NCBI RefSeq assembly: GCF_008086175.1
Contig: NZ_VSKM01000010.1
Span: forward strand, 1 to 64,000
DNA: 64,000 bases
Origin: Bizionia saleffrena
Lineage (GTDB): Bacteria; Bacteroidota; Bacteroidia; Flavobacteriales; Flavobacteriaceae
Direction of reading: 5' to 3'
Shown: in pieces, positions 27,656 to 35,892 of the stretch
How the letters are laid out: each line of letters begins with the position of its first letter
How positions within the stretch are numbered: position 1 is the stretch's first letter
The notes under the pieces: model-generated
What the model saw: the letters and a program-made list of their open reading frames with translations, nothing else
Databases searched by the model: none
Told to the model about the DNA's origin: nothing
Position numbers and translations under genes: made by a program

Positions 27656-28192
27656 ATGAAAAATATAACCGTAATTCTAGTACTTTTTATTTTTATAAGC
27701 TGCAAAAACGAAGACAAGAAACCGAATGGTAGTAGTGATGTAATGGGTACAGAAAAGCAAATTCCAGCAGCCATTAAAACTATTAAAACAACGGTTACTC
27801 CGCTTAAAATTATTGAACCTGTAAAATGGGTTACAGACACCAGAAAACTATCGAAAACCGAATACGAACTAATAATCGTGGCTAACATTGAAGACAAGTA
27901 CCATTTATACTCGCAAACTGTTCTTAACAACGGACCAGAACCTACTGTGTTTATTTTTGAAAAGAGTGATCATTATACATTAATAGGAAATACTTCAGAA
28001 GAAAAAGGACATACTGTTTACGATTCTATTTTTAAACTAGATATAAAGTCCTTTAGTACGCAAACCACTTTCAAACAAAAAATTAAAATCACAAACACCA
28101 CTACTTTTAAAATTAATGCAGAGATAGAATTTATGTCTTGCAACAATACAACTTGTTTGATGGGATATAGTGCTATTAAATTTCAGATTTAA
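27656..28192 (+). CDS. Lone DsbD-alpha-like domain lipoprotein
   Basis: This 178-residue protein has a lipoprotein signal (FIFISCKNE). The C-terminal 120 residues read like the N-terminal (alpha, PF11412-type) domain of the thiol reductase DsbD. Matching features are LIIVANIEDKYHLYSQTV, NGPEPTVFIFE and FMSCNNTTCLMG, which keeps the Cys pair of that domain. The membrane and thioredoxin parts of DsbD are absent, so it would need a partner to supply electrons. It lies 3 bases before an SDR gene. Confidence 0.7.
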   Translation: MKNITVILVLFIFISCKNEDKKPNGSSDVMGTEKQIPAAIKTIKTTVTPLKIIEPVKWVTDTRKLSKTEYELIIVANIEDKYHLYSQTVLNNGPEPTVFIFEKSDHYTLIGNTSEEKGHTVYDSIFKLDIKSFSTQTTFKQKIKITNTTTFKINAEIEFMSCNNTTCLMGYSAIKFQI

Positions 28193-28195
28193 ACA

Positions 28196-29002
28196 ATGAA
28201 AAAACTTAAAGGAAAAACAGTATTAATTACAGGCGGAGGCTCTGGAATTGGGAAAATAATGGTGCGTTTATGTTTAGAACGCAATGCTAAAGTCATTATT
28301 TGGGATATCAATCAGAAAAATATCGATGCTACGATTTTGGAATATTCTAATATAGGTATGGTCACTGGTTTTAATGTAGATGTTTCTAATAGTGAACACG
28401 TACAAGAAACAGCGAATAAAGTAAAACAGGATATAGGGTCAGTAGATGTCTTAATTAATAATGCAGGAATTGTTGTTGGTAAATTTTTCAGCGCGCATTC
28501 GGTAACAGATATTTCGAAGACAATGGCTATTAATGCCAACGGGCCAATGTATGTTACACTGGCGTTTTTAAACGAAATGATGCATCGCAATTCTGGCCAT
28601 ATCTGTAATATCGCATCCTCTGGCGGCTTGATTTCGAACCCTAAAATGTCTGTGTATGCGGCGAGTAAATGGGCATTAATTGGCTGGTCTGATAGTTTAC
28701 GCTTGGAAATGAAGCAAATGAATAAAAGCGTGAATGTTACCACCATACTCCCCTATTACATTAAAACGGGTATGTTTGATGGCGTACAATCTAAGATACC
28801 TATTCTCGACCCTGAAGCTTCTGCCTTAACCATTATAAAAGCCATTGAAAACAACAAAAAAATGATAACTATTCCTGGCTACATTTACAGGTTTACACGC
28901 TTAGGCCAAGCTATACTATCTATAAATGGATTTGATTGGTTTGCTGGTAAAGCATTAGGCATCTATAAAACGATGGAACATTTTACAGGCCGAATTAAAT
29001 AA
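28196..29002 (+). CDS. SDR family NAD(P)-dependent oxidoreductase
   Basis: This 268-residue protein has TGGGSGIGK at 12-20, the dinucleotide loop NNAG (LINNAGIVV), the catalytic Ser in NIASSGG and the YAASK motif. Helical C-terminal residues are consistent with the classical SDR3C1-like group acting on hydrophobic substrates. It starts 3 bases after the DsbD-alpha-like gene and 36 bases before an exported protein gene, so the three probably share a transcript. The substrate is unknown. Confidence 0.87.
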   Translation: MKKLKGKTVLITGGGSGIGKIMVRLCLERNAKVIIWDINQKNIDATILEYSNIGMVTGFNVDVSNSEHVQETANKVKQDIGSVDVLINNAGIVVGKFFSAHSVTDISKTMAINANGPMYVTLAFLNEMMHRNSGHICNIASSGGLISNPKMSVYAASKWALIGWSDSLRLEMKQMNKSVNVTTILPYYIKTGMFDGVQSKIPILDPEASALTIIKAIENNKKMITIPGYIYRFTRLGQAILSINGFDWFAGKALGIYKTMEHFTGRIK

Positions 29003-29038
29003 GAATTACCTAACCGACAAGAAAAACACCTCAAAACG

Positions 29039-29803
29039 ATGACACTACTATCTGCACTTTTTATGTTATGCTCTACACTTTGTTTTTCGCAACAACAGTA
29101 TGAATTTGATTATTTATTAGAATATAAAATAATCATTTACAAAGATTCTTTTACAGTCCAGAGTAGCTCATCCAACGAAAAAAACGAGACGTTTAAAAAG
29201 TATTACTTGACGAACTCAAAGAAAAATAACTATTCTGCAATAATAACCGATTTGGATAGTCTGCATTATTCTATGATTTTTAAAGATGAAAACGGAATCT
29301 CATCGCGCACAACATTTTTAAAAACCGATTTAAATAACGCAGAATTTATAAATATAGAGTGTAAAGATGTCTATAAATATCGAAATGATTTTAAATACCG
29401 AACAGAAGAATACGATTTTTTTAAACTTAACGACACCTTAATTAAAGGAAAAACATATGGTAAATATAAGTTTGCATCAATAAAACCAAAAAAGGAAAAA
29501 AGACATAAACTCGCAAGTAAGTACTACATTATTGACAGAGCAACAGCATTTCATTTACCTCTATTTGAATTATCGACCCCTTACGAAAAATGGAAATTAC
29601 AAAAGACGTTACCTAGTGGACTATTTTATGAAAAGTATCGTATCGATTACTATGGAAAGTTAAATTATAAAGAAACTTTAATCAACTACTGGAAAATTGA
29701 TAAGAAAATAATGATTAATACGGATTGCGATTATACAAAAAAGACATCAAAAAAAAACCGTATTCCGGCTTCTAAGGTTCACACCTCGCATCAGATGAAT
29801 TAA
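29039..29803 (+). CDS. Exported protein of unknown function
   Basis: This 254-residue protein has a signal peptide ending LCFSQ. The mature part begins QQYEFDYLLEYKI and is rich in Tyr, Lys and beta-prone segments, a style common to poorly characterised Bacteroidota exported proteins. No motif was recognised. It is probably the last gene of the small operon that starts at 27656. Confidence 0.55.
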   Translation: MTLLSALFMLCSTLCFSQQQYEFDYLLEYKIIIYKDSFTVQSSSSNEKNETFKKYYLTNSKKNNYSAIITDLDSLHYSMIFKDENGISSRTTFLKTDLNNAEFINIECKDVYKYRNDFKYRTEEYDFFKLNDTLIKGKTYGKYKFASIKPKKEKRHKLASKYYIIDRATAFHLPLFELSTPYEKWKLQKTLPSGLFYEKYRIDYYGKLNYKETLINYWKIDKKIMINTDCDYTKKTSKKNRIPASKVHTSHQMN

Positions 29804-29952
29804 AAAAGTAAATGCCTTATATTATCGTCAACGCGCTTAGCCTCAATACTTGTAATAACACTAACATATTTCAGTTTCATTTTGACTAGTCATTTAATTG
29901 TTTTAAATTTATGAAGGACAGAAGTAAATAACACTTAAAAATGAACTAAATA

Positions 29953-30453
29953 ATGAGTAGAGGATTTGTTAAGGAAGAGGACCAAGAAGAAGTACCAATG
30001 GTGCCGCCAAGAGCGGATTTACCTGACGGCGTTATAAATTACGTCACCCAAGTGGGAATGAATGCGCTTTTAGAGGAAAGAGAAGCCTTAACCACCGAAA
30101 GAGAACATTTAGAAATCACCAACGAGAAAGAACGACGTATTGCAGTCAACCATATTAATGCAAAATTACAACTCTTAAACAACCGTATTGCTACAGCAAA
30201 AATTGTAGACCTTAAAAAACAACCTCAAAACGAAGTGCGATTTGGCGCATTAGTCGCTCTTAAAATTGGTAATGCTATGACAGTAAAAAACTATCAGATA
30301 GTGGGCGTTGATGAAGCTGATATTGCTAAAGGTAAAATAGCATTTATTTCGCCTATCGCTAAAATATTAGTCAATAAAAAAGTAGGCGACAAAGCCACCT
30401 TAAAACTCCCAACCGAAGAGCGTGTTTTTGAAATAAAAGAGATTGCGTATTAA
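29953..30453 (+). CDS. GreA/GreB-family transcription factor-like protein
   Basis: This 166-residue protein has an N-terminal helical hairpin (about residues 35-90, ALLEEREALTTEREHLEI through INAKLQLLNNRI) and a C-terminal FKBP-like part (VRFGALVALKI, YQIVGVDEADIAKGKIAFIS, PIAKILVNKKVGD). That order and the SPIAKALLGKKVGD-like motif are those of transcript cleavage factors GreA/GreB. It is longer at the N terminus (PMVPPRADLPDG) than GreA, as in a Bacteroidota GreB-like branch. It would act on stalled RNA polymerase. The gene stands alone. Confidence 0.78.
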   Translation: MSRGFVKEEDQEEVPMVPPRADLPDGVINYVTQVGMNALLEEREALTTEREHLEITNEKERRIAVNHINAKLQLLNNRIATAKIVDLKKQPQNEVRFGALVALKIGNAMTVKNYQIVGVDEADIAKGKIAFISPIAKILVNKKVGDKATLKLPTEERVFEIKEIAY

Positions 30454-30605
30454 TGCGTTCTTAACTTACAGTACCGTTGTAAACCAATTGATAGCAATTT
30501 CACGACATTGAATGACACTGTAAATGTCGTATAAAAGTCGCACCACAACCGTTATCAATTATTAACCTAATCATTACTTTTAGAATAAATTAAAAGTATA
30601 ATCAA

Positions 30606-31166
30606 ATGAATTTTATTGCAAAAAAAATTAGTGAGACTCGAAAAGTTAAAGGTCTTTCTCAAGAAGAATTAGCAGAATTATCCAAAATAAATTTAAGAAC
30701 AATTCAACGGATTGAAAATAGCGAAAATGAACCCAGAGGAAAAACACTAAACCTAATTTGTAACGTATTGGAAATTGATATAAAAGAATTGTTTTCGAAT
30801 AACAATTCGCTAAAAGAAAAAAATATCGGAACTAAATTGGTAAACGGCCTTTTTCTATTAGCACTCAATCTAGTTTTAATGGGCGTCATCGGATTTTTAA
30901 CATTAGATTCAAATGCTAATATGAACAGTTTATTTGGTGGCATTTTATTGAGTTTCTTTATTCCCTTTTTTATAGTTTTTTTGACACAAAACATAAATGG
31001 AATGGAACGTATGCTAAAATTTGGATGTGGATATTTTGCTTATTTTATTTTTGTGATTTTCAAACTCGGATTTCCAACTGGTTTCGTGTCAGGATTATTT
31101 CCTTGTCTTTTAATTAGTGTATCTGTTCTCTATTTTGGCAATGCACTTATTAACAATAAAGAATAA
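30606..31166 (+). CDS. XRE-type helix-turn-helix protein with four membrane segments
   Basis: This 186-residue protein has an XRE/Cro-type DNA-binding domain at residues 5-62 (VKGLSQEELAELSKINLRTI, then RIENSENEPRG). A hydrophobic part with about four membrane helices follows (VNGLFLLALNLVLMGVIGFL; ILLSFFIPFFIVFL; YFAYFIFVIF; LLISVSVLYFG). The domain order suggests a membrane-anchored regulator that could respond to a membrane signal. It is a standalone gene. Related XRE-membrane fusions occur in other Bacteroidota. Confidence 0.8.
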   Translation: MNFIAKKISETRKVKGLSQEELAELSKINLRTIQRIENSENEPRGKTLNLICNVLEIDIKELFSNNNSLKEKNIGTKLVNGLFLLALNLVLMGVIGFLTLDSNANMNSLFGGILLSFFIPFFIVFLTQNINGMERMLKFGCGYFAYFIFVIFKLGFPTGFVSGLFPCLLISVSVLYFGNALINNKE

Positions 31167-31342
31167 ACCACATTACCCAATATAATACAAAATTACTTAT
31201 ATTTAGGACTTCAACAACCATAATTGCGCATTTGTAACTCCTAATTAAATTGAGAAATAAAACCGCTGTACAGCGTCTGTTTTAGTTTAACTCTGTAACA
31301 AAACCTGAAGATCTTATTAATAAACACCTCTCAATAACACAT

Positions 31343-31876
31343 ATGAAAACGCTTATTCTCCTACTAACATTAATTGTACTCTGTCTATCTTGTAGTTCTC
31401 AAAAGCGTAACTCAAAAAAAAATAATTTTGAAATATTCGATTCTATTACGTTTAAATTTAACAAAACCGATTCATTACTAGTTCACGAAATGGCATTTAC
31501 GCCAAAATACGAGGCAACAGACTTGCAACGTTTTATGTTTAGTACCTACGGAAAGTGGAATAACACGATTCAAACGGAAGATAAACTACGCTATTTAGTT
31601 TGGAAAAACATAAAACTATTGGACCACAAAGATGCCTTATTTACGGTTGCTGTCGGTGGAAAGGAAAAAAAAACTGAACTTTTGAAGGTGAATGGAAAAC
31701 CAAAATATGGACGCATATTTTATTGCTCGGCAATCGTTTTTAACGTCAATAATTATGATTGTTTTAATCCCGAGTCACTTTTAAAAGAAGCATTAGCCAA
31801 CTATTTTATTAACGGAGTAAAAACTAATAAAAAAGGTAATAAGGCGTTTGAGAAAGAAATAAAAATCGATTACTAA
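31343..31876 (+). CDS. Lipoprotein of unknown function
   Basis: This 177-residue protein has a lipoprotein signal (VLCLSCSSQKR; Cys near residue 17). The mature part is Lys/Asn/Phe rich with no recognised domain; it contains MFSTYGKWNNTI and RIFYCSAIVFN. The gene is monocistronic within a loosely packed stretch of small lipoprotein genes. A hairpin with TTTTT follows the stop. Confidence 0.5.
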   Translation: MKTLILLLTLIVLCLSCSSQKRNSKKNNFEIFDSITFKFNKTDSLLVHEMAFTPKYEATDLQRFMFSTYGKWNNTIQTEDKLRYLVWKNIKLLDHKDALFTVAVGGKEKKTELLKVNGKPKYGRIFYCSAIVFNVNNYDCFNPESLLKEALANYFINGVKTNKKGNKAFEKEIKIDY

Positions 31877-31903
31877 TAAAAGAGTATTCACAATAGCACC
31901 TCT

Positions 31904-31944
31904 AAAACTACTGCATTTATACTTAAGTCATACTGTAGTTTTTG
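31904..31944 (+). terminator. Weak terminator after the lipoprotein gene
   Basis: The stem AAAACTAC/GTAGTTTT (31904-31911, 31935-31942) has a long loop and ends in TTTTT. Confidence 0.5.
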
Positions 31945-32149
31945 GCTCTATTTTTGCCTCTTCATAATACATCGTCACTCATTTAAAACCACTGTAATCT
32001 AAACTATATAAGTGATTCGTTTTTTTTTAAGTCAGCTCCTTCACTAAAAACACCCCATAAAAACACCTATTTTACCATGAATACGGATAACCGTAAGGTT
32101 ACCAACACACAATTGATGATTTTAGCACGACATAGTAAATACTACCATA

Positions 32150-32800
32150 ATGAAAAAAACACTGATAGCTTTGTCGCTAATAGGGGTTTTAATATCCTGC
32201 TCAAGTCCTTTAGACAAAAAATATAATGAAGATACCTTGGTAGAAGACACCAAAGACATTAAAGAAACTAGTGATATTAGTGAAGAAGATACAGAATTAA
32301 TGGCGGGCTGGATTATGAGAGCTAAATGGATCGACGCAACTCTCGATGATAAAACTTACGGTGAAATTATTGAAGAAGCTAAAAATTACAAAAAAGAACA
32401 AAAAAAACGCGCAGAAAAAAAGAAACTAGAAGGAGAGCATAAAAGACAAAAACTGGATGCAGCACTCACTGTAGCAATGTACGATAAGGGGTATGAAGAA
32501 TACAACTATCAGAAATATTTAACATATAGCTTTGCATTTGAAAATAAGACAGATAAAACCATAAGGACTTTTAAAGGCGCAGTATCTATTCGAGATTTAT
32601 TCGACACAGAGATTAAGTCTATTAATTTGACAATTGACGATCCCATTACAACTGGAGAAACGTTTAAAGGCACTTATTCGACAGCATACAACCAATTTAG
32701 AACAGAAGACTCCCGACTAAAAGGTAAAGATATGGAGGCTCTAAAAGTGGTTTGGATCCCTGAAAAAATAATATTTATGGATGGTTCAACACTAGAATAA
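32150..32800 (+). CDS. Lipoprotein with charged helical segment, unknown function
   Basis: This 216-residue protein has a lipoprotein signal (GVLISCSSPLDKKY). Residues about 25-50 are acidic. Residues 75-105 form a charged Lys/Glu helix (KNYKKEQKKRAEKKKLEGEH). The C-terminal part is beta-rich (YLTYSFAFENKTDKTIRTFK, VSIRDLFDTEIKSI), resembling small Ig-like domains of exported proteins. No specific family recognised. Confidence 0.55.
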   Translation: MKKTLIALSLIGVLISCSSPLDKKYNEDTLVEDTKDIKETSDISEEDTELMAGWIMRAKWIDATLDDKTYGEIIEEAKNYKKEQKKRAEKKKLEGEHKRQKLDAALTVAMYDKGYEEYNYQKYLTYSFAFENKTDKTIRTFKGAVSIRDLFDTEIKSINLTIDDPITTGETFKGTYSTAYNQFRTEDSRLKGKDMEALKVVWIPEKIIFMDGSTLE

Positions 32801-32925
32801 AGGGTGCCTTCAAAGTGCCTCTCAATGACCTACTATTTGTACCTTATTTTGAAAAAACCGGACTACTATCAAGGTCACAATTAATCAATATAAAATATTA
32901 TAAATCACTATAAATCAATTAAGAA

Positions 32926-33762
32926 ATGAAATTTAAAAATCTATGTATTCTAGTAGTAACGACGGTGCTATTTTCGTCTTGCGCTTCAAACTCATTTTAT
33001 CAACTATATAATGTAAAACCCGTTACAAAATCAATTACAGATGCCGATAAGTTCTTCTTTGAAGATGACAACTGCAAAATAACCTATCATTTATGGGCAA
33101 ATGGCGGAAACATTGGTTTTGATTTCTACAATAAAACAGACACTACTATATATGTTAAACTAAACGAAAGTCATTTTATATTAAATGATTTTGCTTACGA
33201 TTATTTTAAAAACAGAACCTTTACGACCTCAGAAGGCAATTCTACGACATCATCAAAAACAAAAACTGCTACCGTGGCCGTCACAGGATTAAATCTGTTT
33301 AACTTATTACAAACAAACCAAGCACAAAGTTCAAGCACTTCTAATTTAAGTTCTTTGGTAGGTTATTCCGTCTCCATAAAAGAAAACACACGTATTGCTA
33401 TTCCTTCAAAAACTTCCAAAATAATTTCGGAATATGATATTAGTGATGCGCTTGTAAGACATTGTGATTTATTGAAATACCCAAATAAAAGAGAAATAAG
33501 CACCAAGTCTTATACCGCAGATAAAAGCCCAATTGTCTTTAGCAATAGAATTGCATACCAGATAAAAGAAAACTCAAAAGTTGTGGACAATGAGTTTTTT
33601 GTTTCAGCCGTCACCAACTATCCAGAATCAGAGTTTTTAGAATCTAGATATGACGCGTATTGCGACCAAAAAAGTGTTTTAAAGAGTAAGCATTTTAAAT
33701 TTTATGATTCGAATAAGTTTTATATAAAATACTCAAAAAATGCTGACAATTGGAAACATTAG
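32926..33762 (+). CDS. Lipoprotein of unknown function
   Basis: This 278-residue protein has a lipoprotein signal (LFSSCASNSFYQ; Cys near residue 19). The mature part starts YQLYNVKPVT and keeps the KITYHLWANGGNIGFDFYNK and IYVKLNESHFILND segments of a conserved but uncharacterised Bacteroidota family. A Ser/Thr-rich insert lies near residues 103-120. Gene context is a row of unrelated lipoprotein genes, each with its own leader. Confidence 0.6.
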   Translation: MKFKNLCILVVTTVLFSSCASNSFYQLYNVKPVTKSITDADKFFFEDDNCKITYHLWANGGNIGFDFYNKTDTTIYVKLNESHFILNDFAYDYFKNRTFTTSEGNSTTSSKTKTATVAVTGLNLFNLLQTNQAQSSSTSNLSSLVGYSVSIKENTRIAIPSKTSKIISEYDISDALVRHCDLLKYPNKREISTKSYTADKSPIVFSNRIAYQIKENSKVVDNEFFVSAVTNYPESEFLESRYDAYCDQKSVLKSKHFKFYDSNKFYIKYSKNADNWKH

Positions 33763-33785
33763 AACACCTATTTTAACCAGATAAC

Positions 33786-33840
33786 AAATGCCGCACTTAC
33801 AAGATTATTTACAACTATAATTTTTAATTGCGGCATTTTT
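33786..33840 (+). terminator. Hairpin terminator after the lipoprotein gene
   Basis: The stem AAATGCCGCA/TGCGGCATTT (33786-33795, 33829-33838) has a 33-base loop and ends in T. Confidence 0.6.
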
Positions 33841-34241
33841 AATAAGCAATGCGTTAGTTAAACAACCGACTATAAAAAAGTACCTCTTTTTCTATTTTTA
33901 CCATTCTCAAGTTTATCTATCGGACAAAGGCCCGAAGATGTAAACCGTAATAAAATAGGATAATTCTTTACGTAAAACACTGTACTAATAAAGCCTGTCT
34001 CTTCCCTTAAAAAAGTCGCCTAACATTATTTTTTCAATAAAATAACGATTAAAAAACTTCTCACAATACTATATTATTTATATTGTATATCTTGTTGCCG
34101 TTATCAAATAATCAATTTAAAACAATTACACGGGTTTTACTCCAATTGATAAAGCATAAATAATTTTAATAAGAAAACAAAATAGTATTCCTTGGGCCTA
34201 TAAAATAGGTTAAACTGAAATGTGTAATCACCAACAAGTAA
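33841..34241. other. Gene-free stretch
   Basis: About 400 bases without a convincing ORF, RNA gene or repeat. It probably holds the promoter of the lipoprotein gene at 34242. Confidence 0.5.
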
Positions 34242-34847
34242 ATGAAAAAACTAATAATAATTTTTGCTTTAAGCTTCTCCTTTTTTTCTTGTGACAAAGA
34301 TGATACAGAAATTCTGGAAGAGGATTACGCTTCTTTTTTAGAAAAAACCACACCTCAATTTTCTGCTCACCTTGGCAATGAGGTCTTAAACTGGAGATAT
34401 GGTTTTGCAGCCTATCAATCTAGTATAGGATATCTTTATCCCGATGGCGACCAAACCGACCCACATCGCTATTTACGATTTATTTTAAATGAAGAGAATG
34501 GTGATAATCAGTTTTTAATAAGAGCGCCATTATACGACACTTCTTCAGAAACGGAATTTACTACCGTTTTTGGTCAAGGAATAAAGACCATCGGTAAATC
34601 AAATGATGACTTTTATATCAGTATAAAAAACAACAATTATAATTATGCTATTTGTAATTCAGATGCCAAGTTTCAACTTGAAATCCTTAAAACAGAAGAA
34701 ATAACAAACGAATATTCTAGCCAAAAAGAGTTATTCGTTTGGATTAAGATTGAAAAGATAAATTTAAACGATTGTAATTTCAACTATAATAAGAGCCTAA
34801 ACAACGGACTTATTTTAGCCAAATTTTATGGTCATAAATTCGAGTAA
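34242..34847 (+). CDS. Lipoprotein of unknown function
   Basis: This 201-residue protein has a lipoprotein signal (SFSFFSCDKDD; Cys near residue 17). The mature part is mixed with LNWRYGFAAYQSSIG and FLIRAPLYDTSSETEF. No motif was recognised. It is followed 60 bases later by another lipoprotein gene, so the two may be cotranscribed. Confidence 0.5.
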   Translation: MKKLIIIFALSFSFFSCDKDDTEILEEDYASFLEKTTPQFSAHLGNEVLNWRYGFAAYQSSIGYLYPDGDQTDPHRYLRFILNEENGDNQFLIRAPLYDTSSETEFTTVFGQGIKTIGKSNDDFYISIKNNNYNYAICNSDAKFQLEILKTEEITNEYSSQKELFVWIKIEKINLNDCNFNYNKSLNNGLILAKFYGHKFE

Positions 34848-34907
34848 TTAAAGTACAATAATTATTTAGAGCACACCTGAAAATACCCTAATAATATAAA
34901 TAACAGT

Positions 34908-35267
34908 ATGAAAAAATTAATTATAGCCGTCTTCTCTTTACTACTTTTTAACTGTGACAATACAGAAAATTACAAGAATATTACCGGTGAGTGGACGTGT
35001 ACGGAATGGATTACTGAATCTACAGGAAAAAACAGATGTAATAATAACGTCTATTTCAATTTTAAGGAGGATAAAACATATACTTCTAAAATTGATACGC
35101 AAGAGCAATCTGGGGTTTATAAAATAGCTAACGGTTTACTTTACTCAACACCAAAAGGAAAATTGGAAATTGGTGTTGAAATTAAGACGTTAAATAACGA
35201 TACTTTACAATTTATTATGAGTAGATCTGGAGAAAAAGAAATTTTAACCTTATTAAAAAAGGATTAA
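34908..35267 (+). CDS. Small lipocalin-like lipoprotein
   Basis: This 119-residue protein has a lipoprotein signal (LLLFNCDNTENY; Cys near 16). ITGEWTCTEWITE near residue 25 and the VYFNFKEDKTYTSKI strand are typical of the lipocalin-like domain of small Bacteroidota lipoproteins. Its last 22 codons are repeated, in changed form, at 37313-37384 beyond the peptidase gene. The function is unknown. Confidence 0.6.
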   Translation: MKKLIIAVFSLLLFNCDNTENYKNITGEWTCTEWITESTGKNRCNNNVYFNFKEDKTYTSKIDTQEQSGVYKIANGLLYSTPKGKLEIGVEIKTLNNDTLQFIMSRSGEKEILTLLKKD

Positions 35268-35409
35268 AATAGCTTACAGATTTTGTTTCAAAATGCCACA
35301 CTGCTCTAACATAATCAAGAAACTTAAGCTTAAATAAAAGAAAGATTCTTATCTATACTCAACTGTTTAAAAATTAAAAAAGCACGCACATTCACTAATT
35401 GATAAACCT

Positions 35410-35892
35410 ATGGAAATGAAAAGATGCATACGACTAAAAAGTGCAATAACTTTCTTAATATTTATTCTTTCATCTACCAGTTTATTGTTTGCACAAATTA
35501 CTGTAAACTCTAATTTTGAAGGTGGTAATGGTATTGCAGCGTTTACCGATACCGATGAAAATGAGGTACATATCGTTTCAGAATTAAAGGGCGGAGACAC
35601 CAAAAACATAAGTTATTACGTAGAAATCTCTGGCCTAAACCCTGCTCTACCTTTAACTTTAGAAGTCAGTGCACATTGGAGTGGCCCTACTATTGTTTAT
35701 AGTTACGACAACATAAATTGGGAAAAAACCACGCTTACAAACCTTAACAATTTCACAATTCCACTACAATCATCTTCCGTTTATGTCGCACATTCATATC
35801 CATATACCTATTCTAATATGATTACGGATGTGAGTAATATTTCTGATTTAAGTTATGTTACTGTATCAGACTTGGCAATAAGTGAAGAGTGA
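35410..35892 (+). pseudogene. M14 carboxypeptidase, N-terminal fragment (frameshifted)
   Basis: This 160-residue fragment has a signal peptide ending LFAQ. Residues 31-160 form the beta-rich N-terminal domain common to cytosolic-carboxypeptidase-like M14 enzymes (FEGGNGIAAF, VSELKGGDTKNISYYVE, YSYDNINWEKTTL, VYVAHSYPYTYSNMI). The frame stops at TGA (35890-35892) within AGTGAAGAGTGA. Leaving out one base near 35884 joins it to the next frame and yields ISKSEGGR, the expected start of the catalytic domain. So it is the front half of the gene continued at 35882. Whether the shift is real needs checking. Confidence 0.8.

Noticed and set aside
31264-31275. Perfect 12-base palindrome CGCTGTACAGCG with AAAAC and GTTTT flanks
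   Set aside because: It could be a weak terminator or operator, but there is only one copy and no clear T tail; not strong enough to annotate.
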